A DNA stretch of 64,000 bases from Streptomyces coelicoflavus (GTDB lineage Bacteria > Actinomycetota > Actinomycetes > Streptomycetales > Streptomycetaceae). The stretch's first letter is position 1. Each line of letters begins with the position of its first letter. Both the position numbers and the translations under genes were made by a program. Below are positions 1-13,872 of the stretch, piece after piece. A model generated the notes under the pieces. The model ran no database searches and had not been told where the DNA came from. It saw only the letters and a list, made by a program, of their open reading frames with translations. The stretch covers positions 310,001-374,000 of the forward strand of contig NZ_BEWB01000008.1 of NCBI RefSeq assembly GCF_003112555.1, written 5' to 3'.

Positions 1-3000
1 CGAACTCGCCCTCCTGGTGCACCCCTTCGACCGGGCCGAGCACCACGGTGTCGCCGGACGCGTCGCGGCGGGCGGTGCGGGTCCAGTTCTGGAAGTAGAA
101 GGCGACGTTGAAGGGGGCGCCGGCCTCGGGGTCCGCGCGGCGGAGGTCGTCGGCCAGGGTGATCAGCGGGTACGCGCTGTGTTCCAGGGCGTCCAGCACG
201 GTGCGGTGGACGCGGCGGACCAGCCCGCGGAACTCCTCGGCGCCGTCGACGTGTTCGGCCAGCACCACCATGTTCATGAAGTAGCCGAACGTGTCGTCGA
301 AGCCGCTCGCGGGGCGTCCGGCCGTCGGCGTGCCCACGGCGATGTCGGCCTGGTCGCCGTAGCGGTGCAGCAGCGTGAACCAGGCGGCGAGGACGACCCC
401 GAACAGGGACGTCTGCTCGGCGCCGGCGAGCGCGCGGGCCCGGTCGGCGACCTCGGCGGGGATGTGCCCGTCCAGGCTGGCACCGTGGAAGCCGGGTACG
501 GCCGGGCGGGGCCGGTCCAGCGGCAGCGGCACGGTGGTCCTGCGCCCGCGCAGCCGTTCGGTCCAGTACGCGCGCAGCCGCCGTCCCTCGGCCCCGGCGA
601 GCAGCTCGCGCTGCCAGGCGGTGAAGTCGGCGTAGTCGCGGGCCGGGCGCTCGGTGGACAGGTCACGGCCTTCGAGGAGCGCGCGGTAGCCGCTTTCCAG
701 CTCGCGCAGGAGCAGGGCGATGGAGACGCCGTCGAAGACCAGGTGGTGGAAGGTCAGCAGCAGCGCGTTGCGGCCGTCGCCCAGGGTGTAGAGGGTGGCG
801 CGGACGAGGGGGCCGGCGGCGAGCTCGAAGGGGCGGCGCAGGTCGGCGCGCATCCGGTCGCGCAGCTCGGCGTCGCTCCTGGCGGTCAGGAAGACCTGCT
901 GGAAGGGGAGTTCGGGCTCGGTCGCGATCCGGGCGTACGGCTCCTCGTCACCGGCGTGGACGGTGGCCCGCAGCTCGGCGTGCCGGTCGACGAGGTCCTG
1001 GAGGACGGCCCGCAGGGCGAGCACGTCGAGGCTGCGGTCGAGCCAGAGGGCGAGGGGCAGGTTGTAGGCGTAGGTGCCGGGCGCGATCTGTTCGATGACC
1101 CAGAGGGCGCGCTGGCCCTCGGACAGGGGGTGGCGGCTCTCCTCGCCGCCGGTGCGGGGGCGCAGGACTCGGGCCGCGGCCTCGGAGACCGGGGAGACGG
1201 CGGGCGGGACGGCCGGGAGGGTGGCCGGGACGGGTGCGGTGGGCGCCGGGACGGGTGCGGTGGATGTCGGGGCGGGAGTCCCGGGTGCCTCGGGCAGGGC
1301 GGTCCCGGCCGCGGCCCCGGCGAGCCAGTTGGCGGCCAGGTGGGCCGTCAGCTCGCGCAGGGTCGGCTGCTCGAAGAAGTCGCCGAGCGGTACGGCGACA
1401 CCGAACTCCTCGTCCACGGCGGCGACGATCTTCATGCCGCTGAGCGAGTCGAAGCCGTAGTCGGCCAGCGGGCGGCCGGGGTCGATGCGCTCGTCCAGCT
1501 TGAGCACCCGCTCGACGAGGTCGCGCAGGCGCTCGGTCAGGACGTCGGTGGAGGCCGTCGCACCCGAGGGAAGCGGGGCGGGAGCGGAGGCGGAGGCGGA
1601 GACGGGCGCGGAGGCGGTGAGGGTGGCCGGGCCTGCCGTGGGCGCGGGCGCGGTCGGCAGGACCCCGTCGCTCTCCGCCACCAGGACGGTCTGGCCCAGC
1701 GCCGGGTCGCCGGCGCCCAGCGCGTGGACCGGGGCGTATCCCTCCTCGTGCAGAAGCCGGGTCCAGCCCTGCGGCGAGGCGAGCGGGGAGTCGGGCATGC
1801 GCAGGTCGCCGTCCTCGAAGGCCCACCAGCCTTCCAGGACACCGCCGCCGATGGTCAGCAGCGGTCGTACGGAGGTCAGTTCGTTGAGGACCAGCCAGCC
1901 TCCGGGGCGCAGCAGCGCCTTGGCCTTGCGCAGGGTGGCCCGCAGGTCGCTGGTGGCGTGCACGACGTTGGTGGCGACGACGAGGTCGGCGCAGGCCGGC
2001 TCGAACCCCTGTTCCGTCAGGCCGCGTTCGAGGTTGAGCACCTGGAAACGGGCGAAGTCGTAGCGTTCGGCGAAGCGTTCCCGGCCGTGCTCCAGGAAGC
2101 GCGGCGAGATGTCGGTGAAGGTGTATCCGACGCGCCCCGGGTGCGCGGCCAGCGCGGGCAGCACCCGCTCGCTGGTGGCGCCGGTGCCGGCGCCCAGTTC
2201 CACGACCTCGACCGTGCGGCCCCGCGGCAGCCGCGGCAGGCGCAGATCCAGGAAGTGGCGGACCGTGTCGTGGACCAGGAGGTTGAACGAGTCGGTGAGC
2301 GGGTTGCCCTTGTAGAAGTTCTGCACCAGCTTCATCGACGAGCCGGGGAACATGATCTCGGTGGCGCCCACCTCGCCGCGCAGGATGCGCGGGTACGCCT
2401 GGAGGAACAGGCGGTTGAGGGTGACCGTCGGCTCGATGTCCGGGTAGGCCGCCGCGATCCGGTCGAACTCCGCCTCCCACCGGTCCGCGTGCGCGTTCGC
2501 GTCTACGCCGTCGACCGCCGGGGCGGCGGCGACCAGGTCGCCGTCGCGGGTCAGGAAGCCGGCGTCGGCCAGGATGTTGAGCAGGGCCTCGTGCAGCCGC
2601 CGGAAGCGGTCGAGGATGCCGAGGCGGCCGCGCAGCTCCTCCGCGCCGTGCCGTTCGCCGGAGCGCCGGAAGGCTCCCATGCGCTGGTAGACGCCGAGCA
2701 GCATGGGCGCGGAGACGGCCTCCAGCTCCTCGTACCCGGTGAGGACGCGGCGGGCGGCCGGGCCGGCGGCGGTGCCGGTGCCGAGGTGTCCGGCCGCGGC
2801 GGCCAGGGCGGCCGGGTGGCCGCCGCCGAGGACCTCGCCGTCCAGGGCCGGGTCGTGGCCCATGGCCTCCAGGGCCCGGCGCCCGGCGCTGATCGGCATG
2901 ACCTGCGGCAGCCCGCTGCCGAGGATGCGGTGGACGGCGGCGATGCCCGCGGCGGGGCTGAAGCCGCTGATGCCGAGCCCGGCGAAGATGTCGGCGAGTC

Positions 3001-6000
3001 CGGGCTGGGCGCCGGAGCCGACCGGGCCCCAGTAGCCCTGGTTGACGACGGTCACCGGATACGGCAGCCGGTCGCGCAGGAACCGCGCGTAGGCGTCCTC
3101 GGTGGCGGAGGCGCAGATGTAGGCGCCGTTGCCGGCGAAGCTGCCGAAGGAGCCGGCGGAGGAGAAGTAGACCAGGAAGTCGAGGTCCTGGCCGTCGACG
3201 GCGGCGGCGAGCGCGGCGGCGCCCCGGGTCTTGACGCGGGTCGCGGCGGTGAAGGTCTCCTCGTCGAGATCGGCCAGGGCGTGGTTGTCGAACACCATCG
3301 CGGCGTGCACGACCCCGTGCAGGGCGCCGAAGCGGCGGTGCGCCTCGGCGACGGCGGCGGCGAGGTCGGCGGTGGCGCAGGCGTCGCCGCGGACGTGGGC
3401 GACGTCGCCGCCGAGGGCGCGGATCTCCTCGGCGGCGGCGCGCTGTTCGGGGCCCAGGTCACCTCGGCTGAACCACACCAGCCGGGCCCGGTGGCGCTCG
3501 GCGAGGTGTCGGCTGAGTTCCTGGGCGATGCCGCCGGTGCCGCCGACGAGCAGGTAGACGCCGCCGTCCCGGAAGACGGGGCCGGGCGCGGGCAGGGCGA
3601 CGCGGCCGAGGCGGCGGACGTAGCGGGCGCCGCCGCGCAGGGCGACGGTGCGGCCGGTGGCGTCGGTGGGCGCGGCGAGGATCGCGTCGGCCAGGGCGGC
3701 GGTCGCGTCCTCGTCCGTGAGGTCGGCCGAGGCGAAGTCGAGCCCGGCGACCCGGAGTTCGGGGCGTTCCCTGGTGACCACCTGGAGCAGGCCGTGCATG
3801 CCCGCGGCGAAGGGGTTGGCGACGGTGCCGCCCGCGACCGGGTGGACGTCGCTGGTGACCACGACGACGCGCGCGGCGCCGGTCGAGCGGACCAGGTGGA
3901 ACAGGGAGAGGGTGCCGGTGCGCAGCTGCTCCGCGGCGAGGTCGGCGCCCAGGCCCTCGGCGATGCCGGTGCCGACGCCGCCGAGGTGGAGCACCAGGTC
4001 GGCTCCGTCGGTCCGCTCCAGCCAGGCGGACGGGGGGAGTTCGTCGATGCGGACCTGCTCCGGACGGCTCTCGGGGATGCGGGCCGAGATCGCCTCGGCG
4101 AGCCAGGCGGAGGCCTCGGTCACCAGGGCGACGACGCGGCCCGGGCGCGGGGCGGGGCCGGGCGCGGGTGCGTCGTCGCGCACCCACAAGGGCCGGTAGA
4201 AGCCGGGGAGCTGCTCCGCGGCGGCGTCGTCGGGCCCGGCCGACTGTGCGAGGGCGGTACGGGCCGGGGGCTCGGGGATCCAGTAGCGCTTGCGGGCGAA
4301 GGGGTACGTCGGCAGCTCGGTCCGGCGGGCCGCGGCGGGGGTCACCCGGGACCAGTCGACGTCGGCGCCGGCCAGCCAGTGCTCGGCCACCGCCACCAGG
4401 TCCCGCCGGGACAGCGCGGCCTCCAGGGCGTCGGCCTCGGTGCCGGTGAGGACGACCCGTGCCCGGGTGGCCCGGCCGGTGGCGATCCCGGCGCCGGCCG
4501 TGCCCTCGGCGTACGCCTCCAGCAGCGCGGCGGCGTCGGCCACCGAACCGACGGCCAGGGCCAGCCGGAACTCGTGCGGGGTACGGCCGGACTGGAGGGT
4601 GTGGGCGACGTCGGCGAGGCGGAGCGGACCCTCGGCCGGTCGGGAGGCGCCCGGGACACCGTCACCCGCCGTCCCCGCGACCGCGTCACGGGCAGACCCG
4701 GCGGCACCGTCGGCCCCGGCCTCCACCCCGGCCACCACCCCGGCCACCGCCTGCGCCATCGCGCCCAGCGTCCGTGCGGTGGGCACCGTCGCGGGCAGGG
4801 TGCCGTCCAGCGCCACCGTCAGCGACGCTTCCAGACGGGCGCGTTCGGGCACGCCGAAGCCGCAGTCGGCGAGGTCGGTGCCGAGGTCGAGGTCCTCCGC
4901 GGCCACGCCGACGGTTTCCGCGGCCAGGCGCAGGCACAGCCGCTGGGCGTCGCCCAGGGCGTCCCGTCCGGCGCCCGCCGGTTGCGCACCCGCGGTGGCG
5001 CGCAGGAACGCGGCGAGTTCGGTGGCGTACGCGCGCAGCCGGTCCTCGCTCTTGGCGGACAGGACGAGGAGCTGGTCGTCCGGGGCGACGGGCTCGGCCG
5101 GTGGTGTGCGGTACTCGTCCACGACCAGGCAGGCGTTGGCGCCGCCCCCGCCGAAGGAGCTGACGACCGCGCGCAGCGGCAGGTCTCCGTCCTCCCCGGC
5201 GGGCTCCCAGGGCCGCAGGGTCTGCTGCACCTCGAAGGGTGTGGTGCCGAAGTCGATGGCGGGATTGCGCCGGGCGGAGTTCAGCGAGGGCACCAGCGTG
5301 CGGTGGCGCAGCTGGAACAGCACCTTGGTCAGGCCCGCGACGCCGGCCGCCGACTCCAGGTGGCCGATGTTGGACTTGACGGAGCCGACCGCGACCGTGG
5401 GCCGCCCGGCCCGCTCGGCCGCGTCGACGCGCCCGCCGAAGGCCTCCACGAGCCCGGCGATCTCGATGGGGTCGCCGAGCGGGGTGCCGGTGCCGTGGGC
5501 CTCCACGTAGCCGACGCTGGACGGCTCGGCCTGGGCGCGGTGCAGGGCGGCGCGGATCACCTCGGCCTGCGCGGCGGCGCTCGGCACGGTGTAACCGCCG
5601 GTCTTGCCGCCCGCGTTGATGGCGGAGCCGCGGATCACACCGAGGACGCGGTCGCCGTCGGCGACGGCGTCCTTCAGGGGCCGCAGCAGTACGGCGCCCA
5701 CGCCCTCGCCGTCGACGAACCCGTCGGCGTCCGCACCGAAGCTCTTGAGCCGGTCACCGCGCGAGATCATCCCGCGGTCGGCCAGCATGCGCAGGTGCAT
5801 CGGGTGCAGGATCAGGTTGACGCCGCCGGCGATCGCGCTGTGGCACTCCCCCGACCTGATGCTCTCGCAGGCCAGGTGGATCGCGGTGAGCGAAGCCGAG
5901 CAGGCGGTGTCGACGGCGAGACTCGGGCCGGTGAAGTCGAAGGTGTACGAGACCCGGTTGGCGATCGACCAGTGGTTGGAGTGCGCGTCGGTGCGGACGC

Positions 6001-6472
6001 CGAGGGCGGTGGCCTCGCCGCCCATCCACTCGTAGTTGTTGTTCATGACGCCGGCGAAGACGCCGACCGGGCCCCGGGCGGCCAGGTCGGCGGCCGGGTG
6101 GCCGGCGTCGTCCAGGACTGCCGCGGCGGTCTGGAGGAACAGCCGTTCCTGCGGGTCCATCGCCTCCGCGTCGGCCGGCGATATCTGGAAGAAGAGCGGG
6201 TCGAACTTGTCGACGTCGTCGATGAATCCGGCCCATTTGCTGTAGCTGCCGCGCACTCCCGCCGGGTCGTGGTGGGCGTCGGCGTCCCAGCGGTCGGCGG
6301 GCACCTCACGGATGCCGGACCGGCCCGCGGCCAGGTTGTCCCACAGCTCGGCGGGGGTCCCGGCCAGCGGGTAGCGGCCGGCCACGCCCACGATCGCCAC
6401 GCCGTCGCTCGCCGGGGCCGGGGCGGAGGCCCGGGCCAGCAGGTCCAGCAGCAGCTTTCGCTTGTCGTCCAC
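1..6472 (-). CDS. Trans-AT PKS/NRPS, partial: KS-(pseudoACP)-KR-cMT-ACP-C...
   Basis: The gene starts at GTG 6472 (VDDKRKLLL...), 65 bp after the upstream stop, and its 3' end lies beyond the window. Visible domains by residue: KS about 25-450 with active-site motif DTACSAS (about 190), HGTGT and the GH histidine; an inserted ACP-like stretch (about 500-600) reading CGFGVPERARL, with no phosphopantetheine serine; KR (about 974, GGTGGIAQ; catalytic Tyr present but YxxxN is YICAS); C-methyltransferase (about 1427, ELGAGTGATS); ACP (about 1674, DYGFDSL); and a condensation domain with intact HHLVFDG (about 1909). There is no AT and no DH. Inference: it adds a C2 unit, dimethylates the alpha carbon, reduces the beta ketone to a hydroxyl, and passes the acyl chain to an amino acid whose adenylation domain lies off the edge. 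By analogy with oxazolomycin that residue would be glycine. This was translated from the minus strand because the reading frame is open at the edge. Confidence 0.93.
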   Translation of the reverse strand, partial: MDDKRKLLLDLLARASAPAPASDGVAIVGVAGRYPLAGTPAELWDNLAAGRSGIREVPADRWDADAHHDPAGVRGSYSKWAGFIDDVDKFDPLFFQISPADAEAMDPQERLFLQTAAAVLDDAGHPAADLAARGPVGVFAGVMNNNYEWMGGEATALGVRTDAHSNHWSIANRVSYTFDFTGPSLAVDTACSASLTAIHLACESIRSGECHSAIAGGVNLILHPMHLRMLADRGMISRGDRLKSFGADADGFVDGEGVGAVLLRPLKDAVADGDRVLGVIRGSAINAGGKTGGYTVPSAAAQAEVIRAALHRAQAEPSSVGYVEAHGTGTPLGDPIEIAGLVEAFGGRVDAAERAGRPTVAVGSVKSNIGHLESAAGVAGLTKVLFQLRHRTLVPSLNSARRNPAIDFGTTPFEVQQTLRPWEPAGEDGDLPLRAVVSSFGGGGANACLVVDEYRTPPAEPVAPDDQLLVLSAKSEDRLRAYATELAAFLRATAGAQPAGAGRDALGDAQRLCLRLAAETVGVAAEDLDLGTDLADCGFGVPERARLEASLTVALDGTLPATVPTARTLGAMAQAVAGVVAGVEAGADGAAGSARDAVAGTAGDGVPGASRPAEGPLRLADVAHTLQSGRTPHEFRLALAVGSVADAAALLEAYAEGTAGAGIATGRATRARVVLTGTEADALEAALSRRDLVAVAEHWLAGADVDWSRVTPAAARRTELPTYPFARKRYWIPEPPARTALAQSAGPDDAAAEQLPGFYRPLWVRDDAPAPGPAPRPGRVVALVTEASAWLAEAISARIPESRPEQVRIDELPPSAWLERTDGADLVLHLGGVGTGIAEGLGADLAAEQLRTGTLSLFHLVRSTGAARVVVVTSDVHPVAGGTVANPFAAGMHGLLQVVTRERPELRVAGLDFASADLTDEDATAALADAILAAPTDATGRTVALRGGARYVRRLGRVALPAPGPVFRDGGVYLLVGGTGGIAQELSRHLAERHRARLVWFSRGDLGPEQRAAAEEIRALGGDVAHVRGDACATADLAAAVAEAHRRFGALHGVVHAAMVFDNHALADLDEETFTAATRVKTRGAAALAAAVDGQDLDFLVYFSSAGSFGSFAGNGAYICASATEDAYARFLRDRLPYPVTVVNQGYWGPVGSGAQPGLADIFAGLGISGFSPAAGIAAVHRILGSGLPQVMPISAGRRALEAMGHDPALDGEVLGGGHPAALAAAAGHLGTGTAAGPAARRVLTGYEELEAVSAPMLLGVYQRMGAFRRSGERHGAEELRGRLGILDRFRRLHEALLNILADAGFLTRDGDLVAAAPAVDGVDANAHADRWEAEFDRIAAAYPDIEPTVTLNRLFLQAYPRILRGEVGATEIMFPGSSMKLVQNFYKGNPLTDSFNLLVHDTVRHFLDLRLPRLPRGRTVEVVELGAGTGATSERVLPALAAHPGRVGYTFTDISPRFLEHGRERFAERYDFARFQVLNLERGLTEQGFEPACADLVVATNVVHATSDLRATLRKAKALLRPGGWLVLNELTSVRPLLTIGGGVLEGWWAFEDGDLRMPDSPLASPQGWTRLLHEEGYAPVHALGAGDPALGQTVLVAESDGVLPTAPAPTAGPATLTASAPVSASASAPAPLPSGATASTDVLTERLRDLVERVLKLDERIDPGRPLADYGFDSLSGMKIVAAVDEEFGVAVPLGDFFEQPTLRELTAHLAANWLAGAAAGTALPEAPGTPAPTSTAPVPAPTAPVPATLPAVPPAVSPVSEAAARVLRPRTGGEESRHPLSEGQRALWVIEQIAPGTYAYNLPLALWLDRSLDVLALRAVLQDLVDRHAELRATVHAGDEEPYARIATEPELPFQQVFLTARSDAELRDRMRADLRRPFELAAGPLVRATLYTLGDGRNALLLTFHHLVFDGVSIALLLRELESGYRALLEGRDLSTERPARDYADFTAWQRELLAGAEGRRLRAYWTERLRGRRTTVPLPLDRPRPAVPGFHGASLDGHIPAEVADRARALAGAEQTSLFGVVLAAWFTLLHRYGDQADIAVGTPTAGRPASGFDDTFGYFMNMVVLAEHVDGAEEFRGLVRRVHRTVLDALEHSAYPLITLADDLRRADPEAGAPFNVAFYFQNWTRTARRDASGDTVVLGPVEGVHQEGEF

Positions 6473-6537
6473 AGTTGCTCTCTCTCACAGGTCTTCGGTC
6501 GGCCGCTGGGGGCCGGGGCGTCGCCGCCGGGAGGAGG

Positions 6538-9177
<2,640 letters not shown>

Positions 9178-9200
9178 GGTGTGGGTTCTCCTGCTCGGTG

Positions 9201-10403
9201 TCAGCTCAGCCGGATGCCGAGGTCGGCGGCGACGGATCGCATGTCGAGGAAGCTGCGGGCGACGAAGCGTGCGGCGTCCTCGGAGGCGTCCATGCGCTGG
9301 AAGAGGTCGACGAGGCTGCGCTCCTGCTCGTCGCGGTCGCCCTCGCCCGCCGCGATCTCCTTGACGACCTTGCCGAGCCGGTCCTCCACGTCGGCGAGGT
9401 CGAGCGAGCGCGGGAACTTGATGCTGAAGGTGTTGCGGTCGTAGGAGGCGTTGCGCTTGACGGACCGCACGTGGCTGGACGCGTTGAGCTTGTAGAACAT
9501 GCAGTCGAAGTTCGAGTACGAGTAGTAGTTCAGCAGCGGGAAGAGCGTGCAGTGGGTCTCCATCGGCGACGACTGGTAGAGGCCCTTGGCGCGCAGTTCC
9601 TCGACGATGCGGTCGGGGTCGTACTCGTGCCGCATGGCGATGAACGGGAAGACGATCTTCGGCAGGTTCTCGTCGTCGTCGAAGAGCAGCTCCTCCAGCT
9701 GCCCGCCGAAGAGCGTGTCGACGAGGCGCTCGCCGAACGTCTTGTAGAAGTCGCGCACGATCTCCCGGACGTTGGACTCCATGGTGAGGATCTGCTGCGG
9801 GTCGGCGCAGAGCGCGATGTACGGGATCTTCTGGCGGTACGCCATGAGGATCGCGCGCAGCACGAAGAAGGTGCGGCAGGAGACGCAGGGCAGCTTCTCG
9901 TCGAGGTACTTGCCGGGCTTCTTCGGCGCGGGACGGTTGAACACCTCGCGCATCATCAGCTTGATGTTGTCGTCGTCGGCGTCGAGGACGAACGTCGCCG
10001 GGATCTTCTCCCGGGCCAGTGCGATGTTCTGGGCGGCGTGCTCGCTCTCGAAGGGCACGTCGAAGGTGAAGGCCAGCACCCGCTTGCCGTACTCGTTGGC
10101 GAACTTGTCCAGCATGTACGTGCTGTCCTTGCCGCCGCTGTACATGAACAGGCAGTCGTACTCGCCGGTGCCGGGCGGCGCCTGCTGGAACTCGGTGAAC
10201 ACCTCGCTGGTGTACCGGTAGTTGACGAGCAGGTCCTCGGCGAAGTCCAGGTTGCACAGGTTGCACACCCCCTGGTCGTCGAGAACCACTCCCGGATGAC
10301 CGGCCTTGAGCGAGCAGACCTGGCAACTGGACACGGAACCCCCTGGTGATACGGACGGATCGGGTTGTGCTGTGGGCGTGGTGGCGTCGGGCCGGCCGGT
10401 CAC
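9201..10403 (-). CDS. PP-loop ATP-pyrophosphatase, probable oxazole cyclase
   Basis: 400 residues from GTG 10403, whose TGA overlap (GTGA) with the upstream stop follows the cluster's coupling habit; a second GTG at 10334 (VSSCQVC, AGGGGG upstream) would give 377 residues and cannot be excluded. Features: CQVC (about 27) and CNLC (about 46), a likely zinc-binding knuckle; the PP-loop SGGKDST (about 91); a third pair CVSC (about 171). This is the N-type ATP pyrophosphatase fold, related to WbpG-like amidotransferases and tRNA-thiolation ATPases. Known context: homologous enzymes next to formyl-Gly loaders in oxazolomycin (OzmP) and conglobatin (CongE) pathways have been proposed to activate the formamide oxygen by adenylation and close the oxazole. 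The same role is inferred here from the neighbours. Amide or sulfur transfer is the main alternative. Confidence 0.85.
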   Translation of the reverse strand: MTGRPDATTPTAQPDPSVSPGGSVSSCQVCSLKAGHPGVVLDDQGVCNLCNLDFAEDLLVNYRYTSEVFTEFQQAPPGTGEYDCLFMYSGGKDSTYMLDKFANEYGKRVLAFTFDVPFESEHAAQNIALAREKIPATFVLDADDDNIKLMMREVFNRPAPKKPGKYLDEKLPCVSCRTFFVLRAILMAYRQKIPYIALCADPQQILTMESNVREIVRDFYKTFGERLVDTLFGGQLEELLFDDDENLPKIVFPFIAMRHEYDPDRIVEELRAKGLYQSSPMETHCTLFPLLNYYSYSNFDCMFYKLNASSHVRSVKRNASYDRNTFSIKFPRSLDLADVEDRLGKVVKEIAAGEGDRDEQERSLVDLFQRMDASEDAARFVARSFLDMRSVAADLGIRLS

Positions 10404-13400
10404 GGGCGCCGCCCCCTGCGGTCGCGGCGACGGGCGAGCGCCGCCGTGTCGCGGGAGCGCCGGGGCCGGGACCCGGCGGGCTCGGCGGGACGGCCGGCGT
10501 CGTCGGCCCGGCCCGCATGGGCGGCCATGGCCCGTACGGTCGGATGGCCGAACATGTCGAGGCGGGTGACCCGGAGGTCCAGCCTCTCGCGCAGGGTCGC
10601 CACCACGGACGTCAGGCGCAGCGAATCGCCGCCGACGTCGAAGAAGTTGTCCTCGGCACCGACCCGCTCCAGGCCGAGCGCCTCGCACCAGACCTGGGCG
10701 ATGCGCCGCTCCAGGTCGGTGCGGATGTCGGCCCCGCCGCCGGCGACGCGGCCGACGCCGGGCTTGGGCAGGGCCTTGCGGTCGACCTTGCCGTTCGGGG
10801 TGAGCGGCAGCCGGGGCAGGGCGACGAGGGCGGAGGGGACCATGTAGGCGGGCAGTCGCTCGCCGAGGGCGGCGCGCAGTGCGGCGGCGTCGAGCGGGTC
10901 TGCCGGGCCGACCAGGTAGCCGGCCAGGCGGCGTTCCCCGGGCCGGTCCTCACGGACGACGGCGACGGCGACGGTGACGCCGGGCAGCCGGCGCAGGGCG
11001 GACTCCACCTCGCCGAGTTCGATCCGGTAGCCGTTCAGCTTGATCTGGCCGTCGATCCGCTCCAGGTACTCCAGGCGGCCGTCGGGCAGGTGGCGTACCA
11101 GGTCGCCGGTGCGGTAGGCGCGGCCGGTGCCGTCGCCGGGAGCGGTGACGAAGCGTTCGGCGGTCAGCTCGGGCCGGCCGAGGTAGCCGTCGGCGACACC
11201 GTCGCCGGACAGGTACAGCTCGCCGGGGATGCCGGGCGGGACGGGGACACCGCGCTCGTCGAGGACGTGGCAGCGGGTGTTGCCGACGGGCCGGCCGATG
11301 GTGGCCGCCTCGCCGGGCGGCACCCGGTCCACGGTGGACCAGATGGTGGTCTCGGTCGGGCCGTACATGTTGAACAACGCGCCGACCCGGGGCGCGAGTC
11401 GAGCGGCCAGCTCTGGGGGAAGCGGTTCGCCTCCGCACAGCGCCCGCAGTGCCGGATCGCCCGTCCAGCCGGCGGCGAGCAGCATCTGCCAGGTGGTCGG
11501 GGTGGCCTGGAGGACGGTGGGCGCGGAGCGTTCCACGCGCTCGCGCAGGGCGACGCCGTCGGCGGCCTCGGCGGCCGGGAGGACCTCCACGGTGCCGCCC
11601 CGCACCAGCGGCAGGTACAGCTCCAGACCCGCGATGTCGAAGCACACGGTGGTCAGCGCGAGCAGCGAGTCCCGGGAGCCGAAGCCGGGCCTGCGGGCCA
11701 TGGTCCACAGGAAGTTGACCAGCGCCCGGTGGCCGACCTGGACGCCCTTGGGCAGGCCGGTGGAGCCGGAGGTGTAGATCACGTAGGCGGGGGCGTCCGG
11801 GTCGGAGCGGTCGAGCGGGGCCGCCGCCGGCCCGGCGGTGAGCGCGCTGGTGACCGGTACCGGGGTCACCGGGAACTCCGTCAGAGTGCCGCCCAGCGTC
11901 TCGTCGGTCACGACCAGGCGGGCGCCGGAGTCCTGGAGCATGTGGTCGATCCGGGCGGGTGGGTAGATCGGGTCGATCGGCACGTAGGCGGCGCCGGTGC
12001 GCAGGACGGCGAGCAGGCCGACCAGCAGTTCGGGCGAGCGCTCCAGATGGACGCCGACGACCGTGCCGGGGCCCGCGCCGAGGCCGGCGAGGTGCCGGGC
12101 CAGCCGGTCGGCGGCCTCGTCGAGTTCGCCGTAGGTGAGGGCACGGTCCTGGAAGCGGACGGCGGTGGTGTCCGGTGCCGCGCAGGCGATGTCGGTGACC
12201 AGCCGGGTCACGGTCGCCTCGCGCGGATAGTCCTCGTCGGTGTCGTTCCACCGGCCGAGCAGCTGTTCCCGCTCCTCGGGTACGAGCAGGTCGGCGGTGC
12301 CGAGGGGGCGGCGGGGATCGGCGGCGAGGGCGTCGAGGAAGGCGGCGAAGTGGCCGGCGAGCCAGCGCTCGTGGTCCGCGGTCAGTCCGGCACCCGCGTG
12401 GAAGCCGACGGCTCCGTCGGCGCCGACGCGGACGGTCAGCGGCCGGTCGCCCGGTTCGGCCGCGCCACCGGGCAGTACGACGGCGACGGGCAGCCCGGTG
12501 CGGGCGGCACCGGTCAGCTCCGGGTGACGAAGGGGCAGGTCACGCCGGTACGGCGGGCGGTCCCGGAGTCCGTCGAGCGCGGTGCCGATCAGTTCGGTGA
12601 GGCCGGAGAGGGTCAGGTCGGGCAGACCTTCCGGGACGTGCAGGGGCACGTCGGGCGCGAGGATGCCGGAGGCGGCCGGGGAGGCCGTCCGCGGGACGGA
12701 CACGGCGACATGCCGCTCGTCGCCACGGGTGAGCCGGACGAGGAAGGCCAGGGCGGCGGCGAGGGCGGGCCGCTCGGGCTCGGTTCCCCGCTCGCGCAGG
12801 GCCTCGGGCAGCACGACCGGGCCCGCCGGGCGGGCCACCGGGTTCCTCGGGCCGAACCTCGGCGGGAGGACCGGTCGCAGCGACCGCAGGGTGCGCAGCC
12901 AGCGGCGCTCCTGGCGGTGGGCGGCGCGGGCGGCCTCCGCGAGTTCGGCGACGGCCGCGTCGGTCGGCTGCGGGAAGCGGCCGTCGAGTGCCCCGGCCAG
13001 GGCGACGGGGTCGAGTCGTTCCCCGGCCAGGGTGGCGAGGTCGGTGAGGCGGACGTCCTGGTCGCCGGTGGCCACGGTGAGGGCGTCGGGGCCGGCGTCG
13101 ACGACGGTGCCGGGTTCGGCGGTGGAGGGCCGGTCGGTGACCTCCACGGCGCGGACCGCCAGCAGGTCGTCGCCGTGGACGAGCAGCGCCGTGCCGAGGT
13201 CGTTGCGGCGGCGCCCGAACGCGGTGGCCCGCACCAGTGCGTCCAGTTCGGCGGCGGGCCTGCGCCAGTCGAACACGCCGCCTCGGGGCAGGCCGTCGTA
13301 CCGGCCGTGGTAGGTACGCAGGTCCAGGTCCTGCGGCGTGCGGACGACCGTGCCGGCGGCCAGTTCGTCGACGAGTTCGGCGAAGGACTCGACGCCCGCC

Positions 13401-13872
13401 TCGAAGCAGGCGACGTCGAGGTCGTGCACGGTGGCCGCCGGGTCGACGGGCACCGTGCGCTGCTTGAGCACGTCGCCGGCGTCGGCCTCCAGGTGCATCA
13501 CGTGCCAGGTGACGCCGTGCTGCTTGTCGCCGTCGAGGATGGCCCAGCTGGTGGCGAAGAGACCCGCGTGCCTGGGCAGCGGACCGTCGTGGAAGTTGAC
13601 GGGCAGCCGAGCGGGCAGGGCGAGCACCTCCTCCGGGAGCATCCGGAGGTTGGCGATGCTGAACAGGTAGTCGAAGCGCAGCGGGGCCAACCGCTCGGCG
13701 AGGTCCGCGCCGAACGGTACGGCGGGCAGCCCCTCCTCCCCGGCCCAGTCGAGCAGCTCGCTGGCGGGTGACACCACGGCGGCCACCGTGTGTCCGCGGG
13801 CCACGAGCAGCCTGGTGCACTCGACGAGGAGGGTCTCCTCACCGATCACGACACAGCTGAACGGCTCGGCAG

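Noticed and set aside
9201..10403. Call as LPS N-acetylsugar amidotransferase (WbpG-like)
   Set aside because: CxxC and PP-loop fit that fold, but there is no O-antigen or glutaminase context; the formyl-Gly loader and KS-ACP neighbours point to ring formation.
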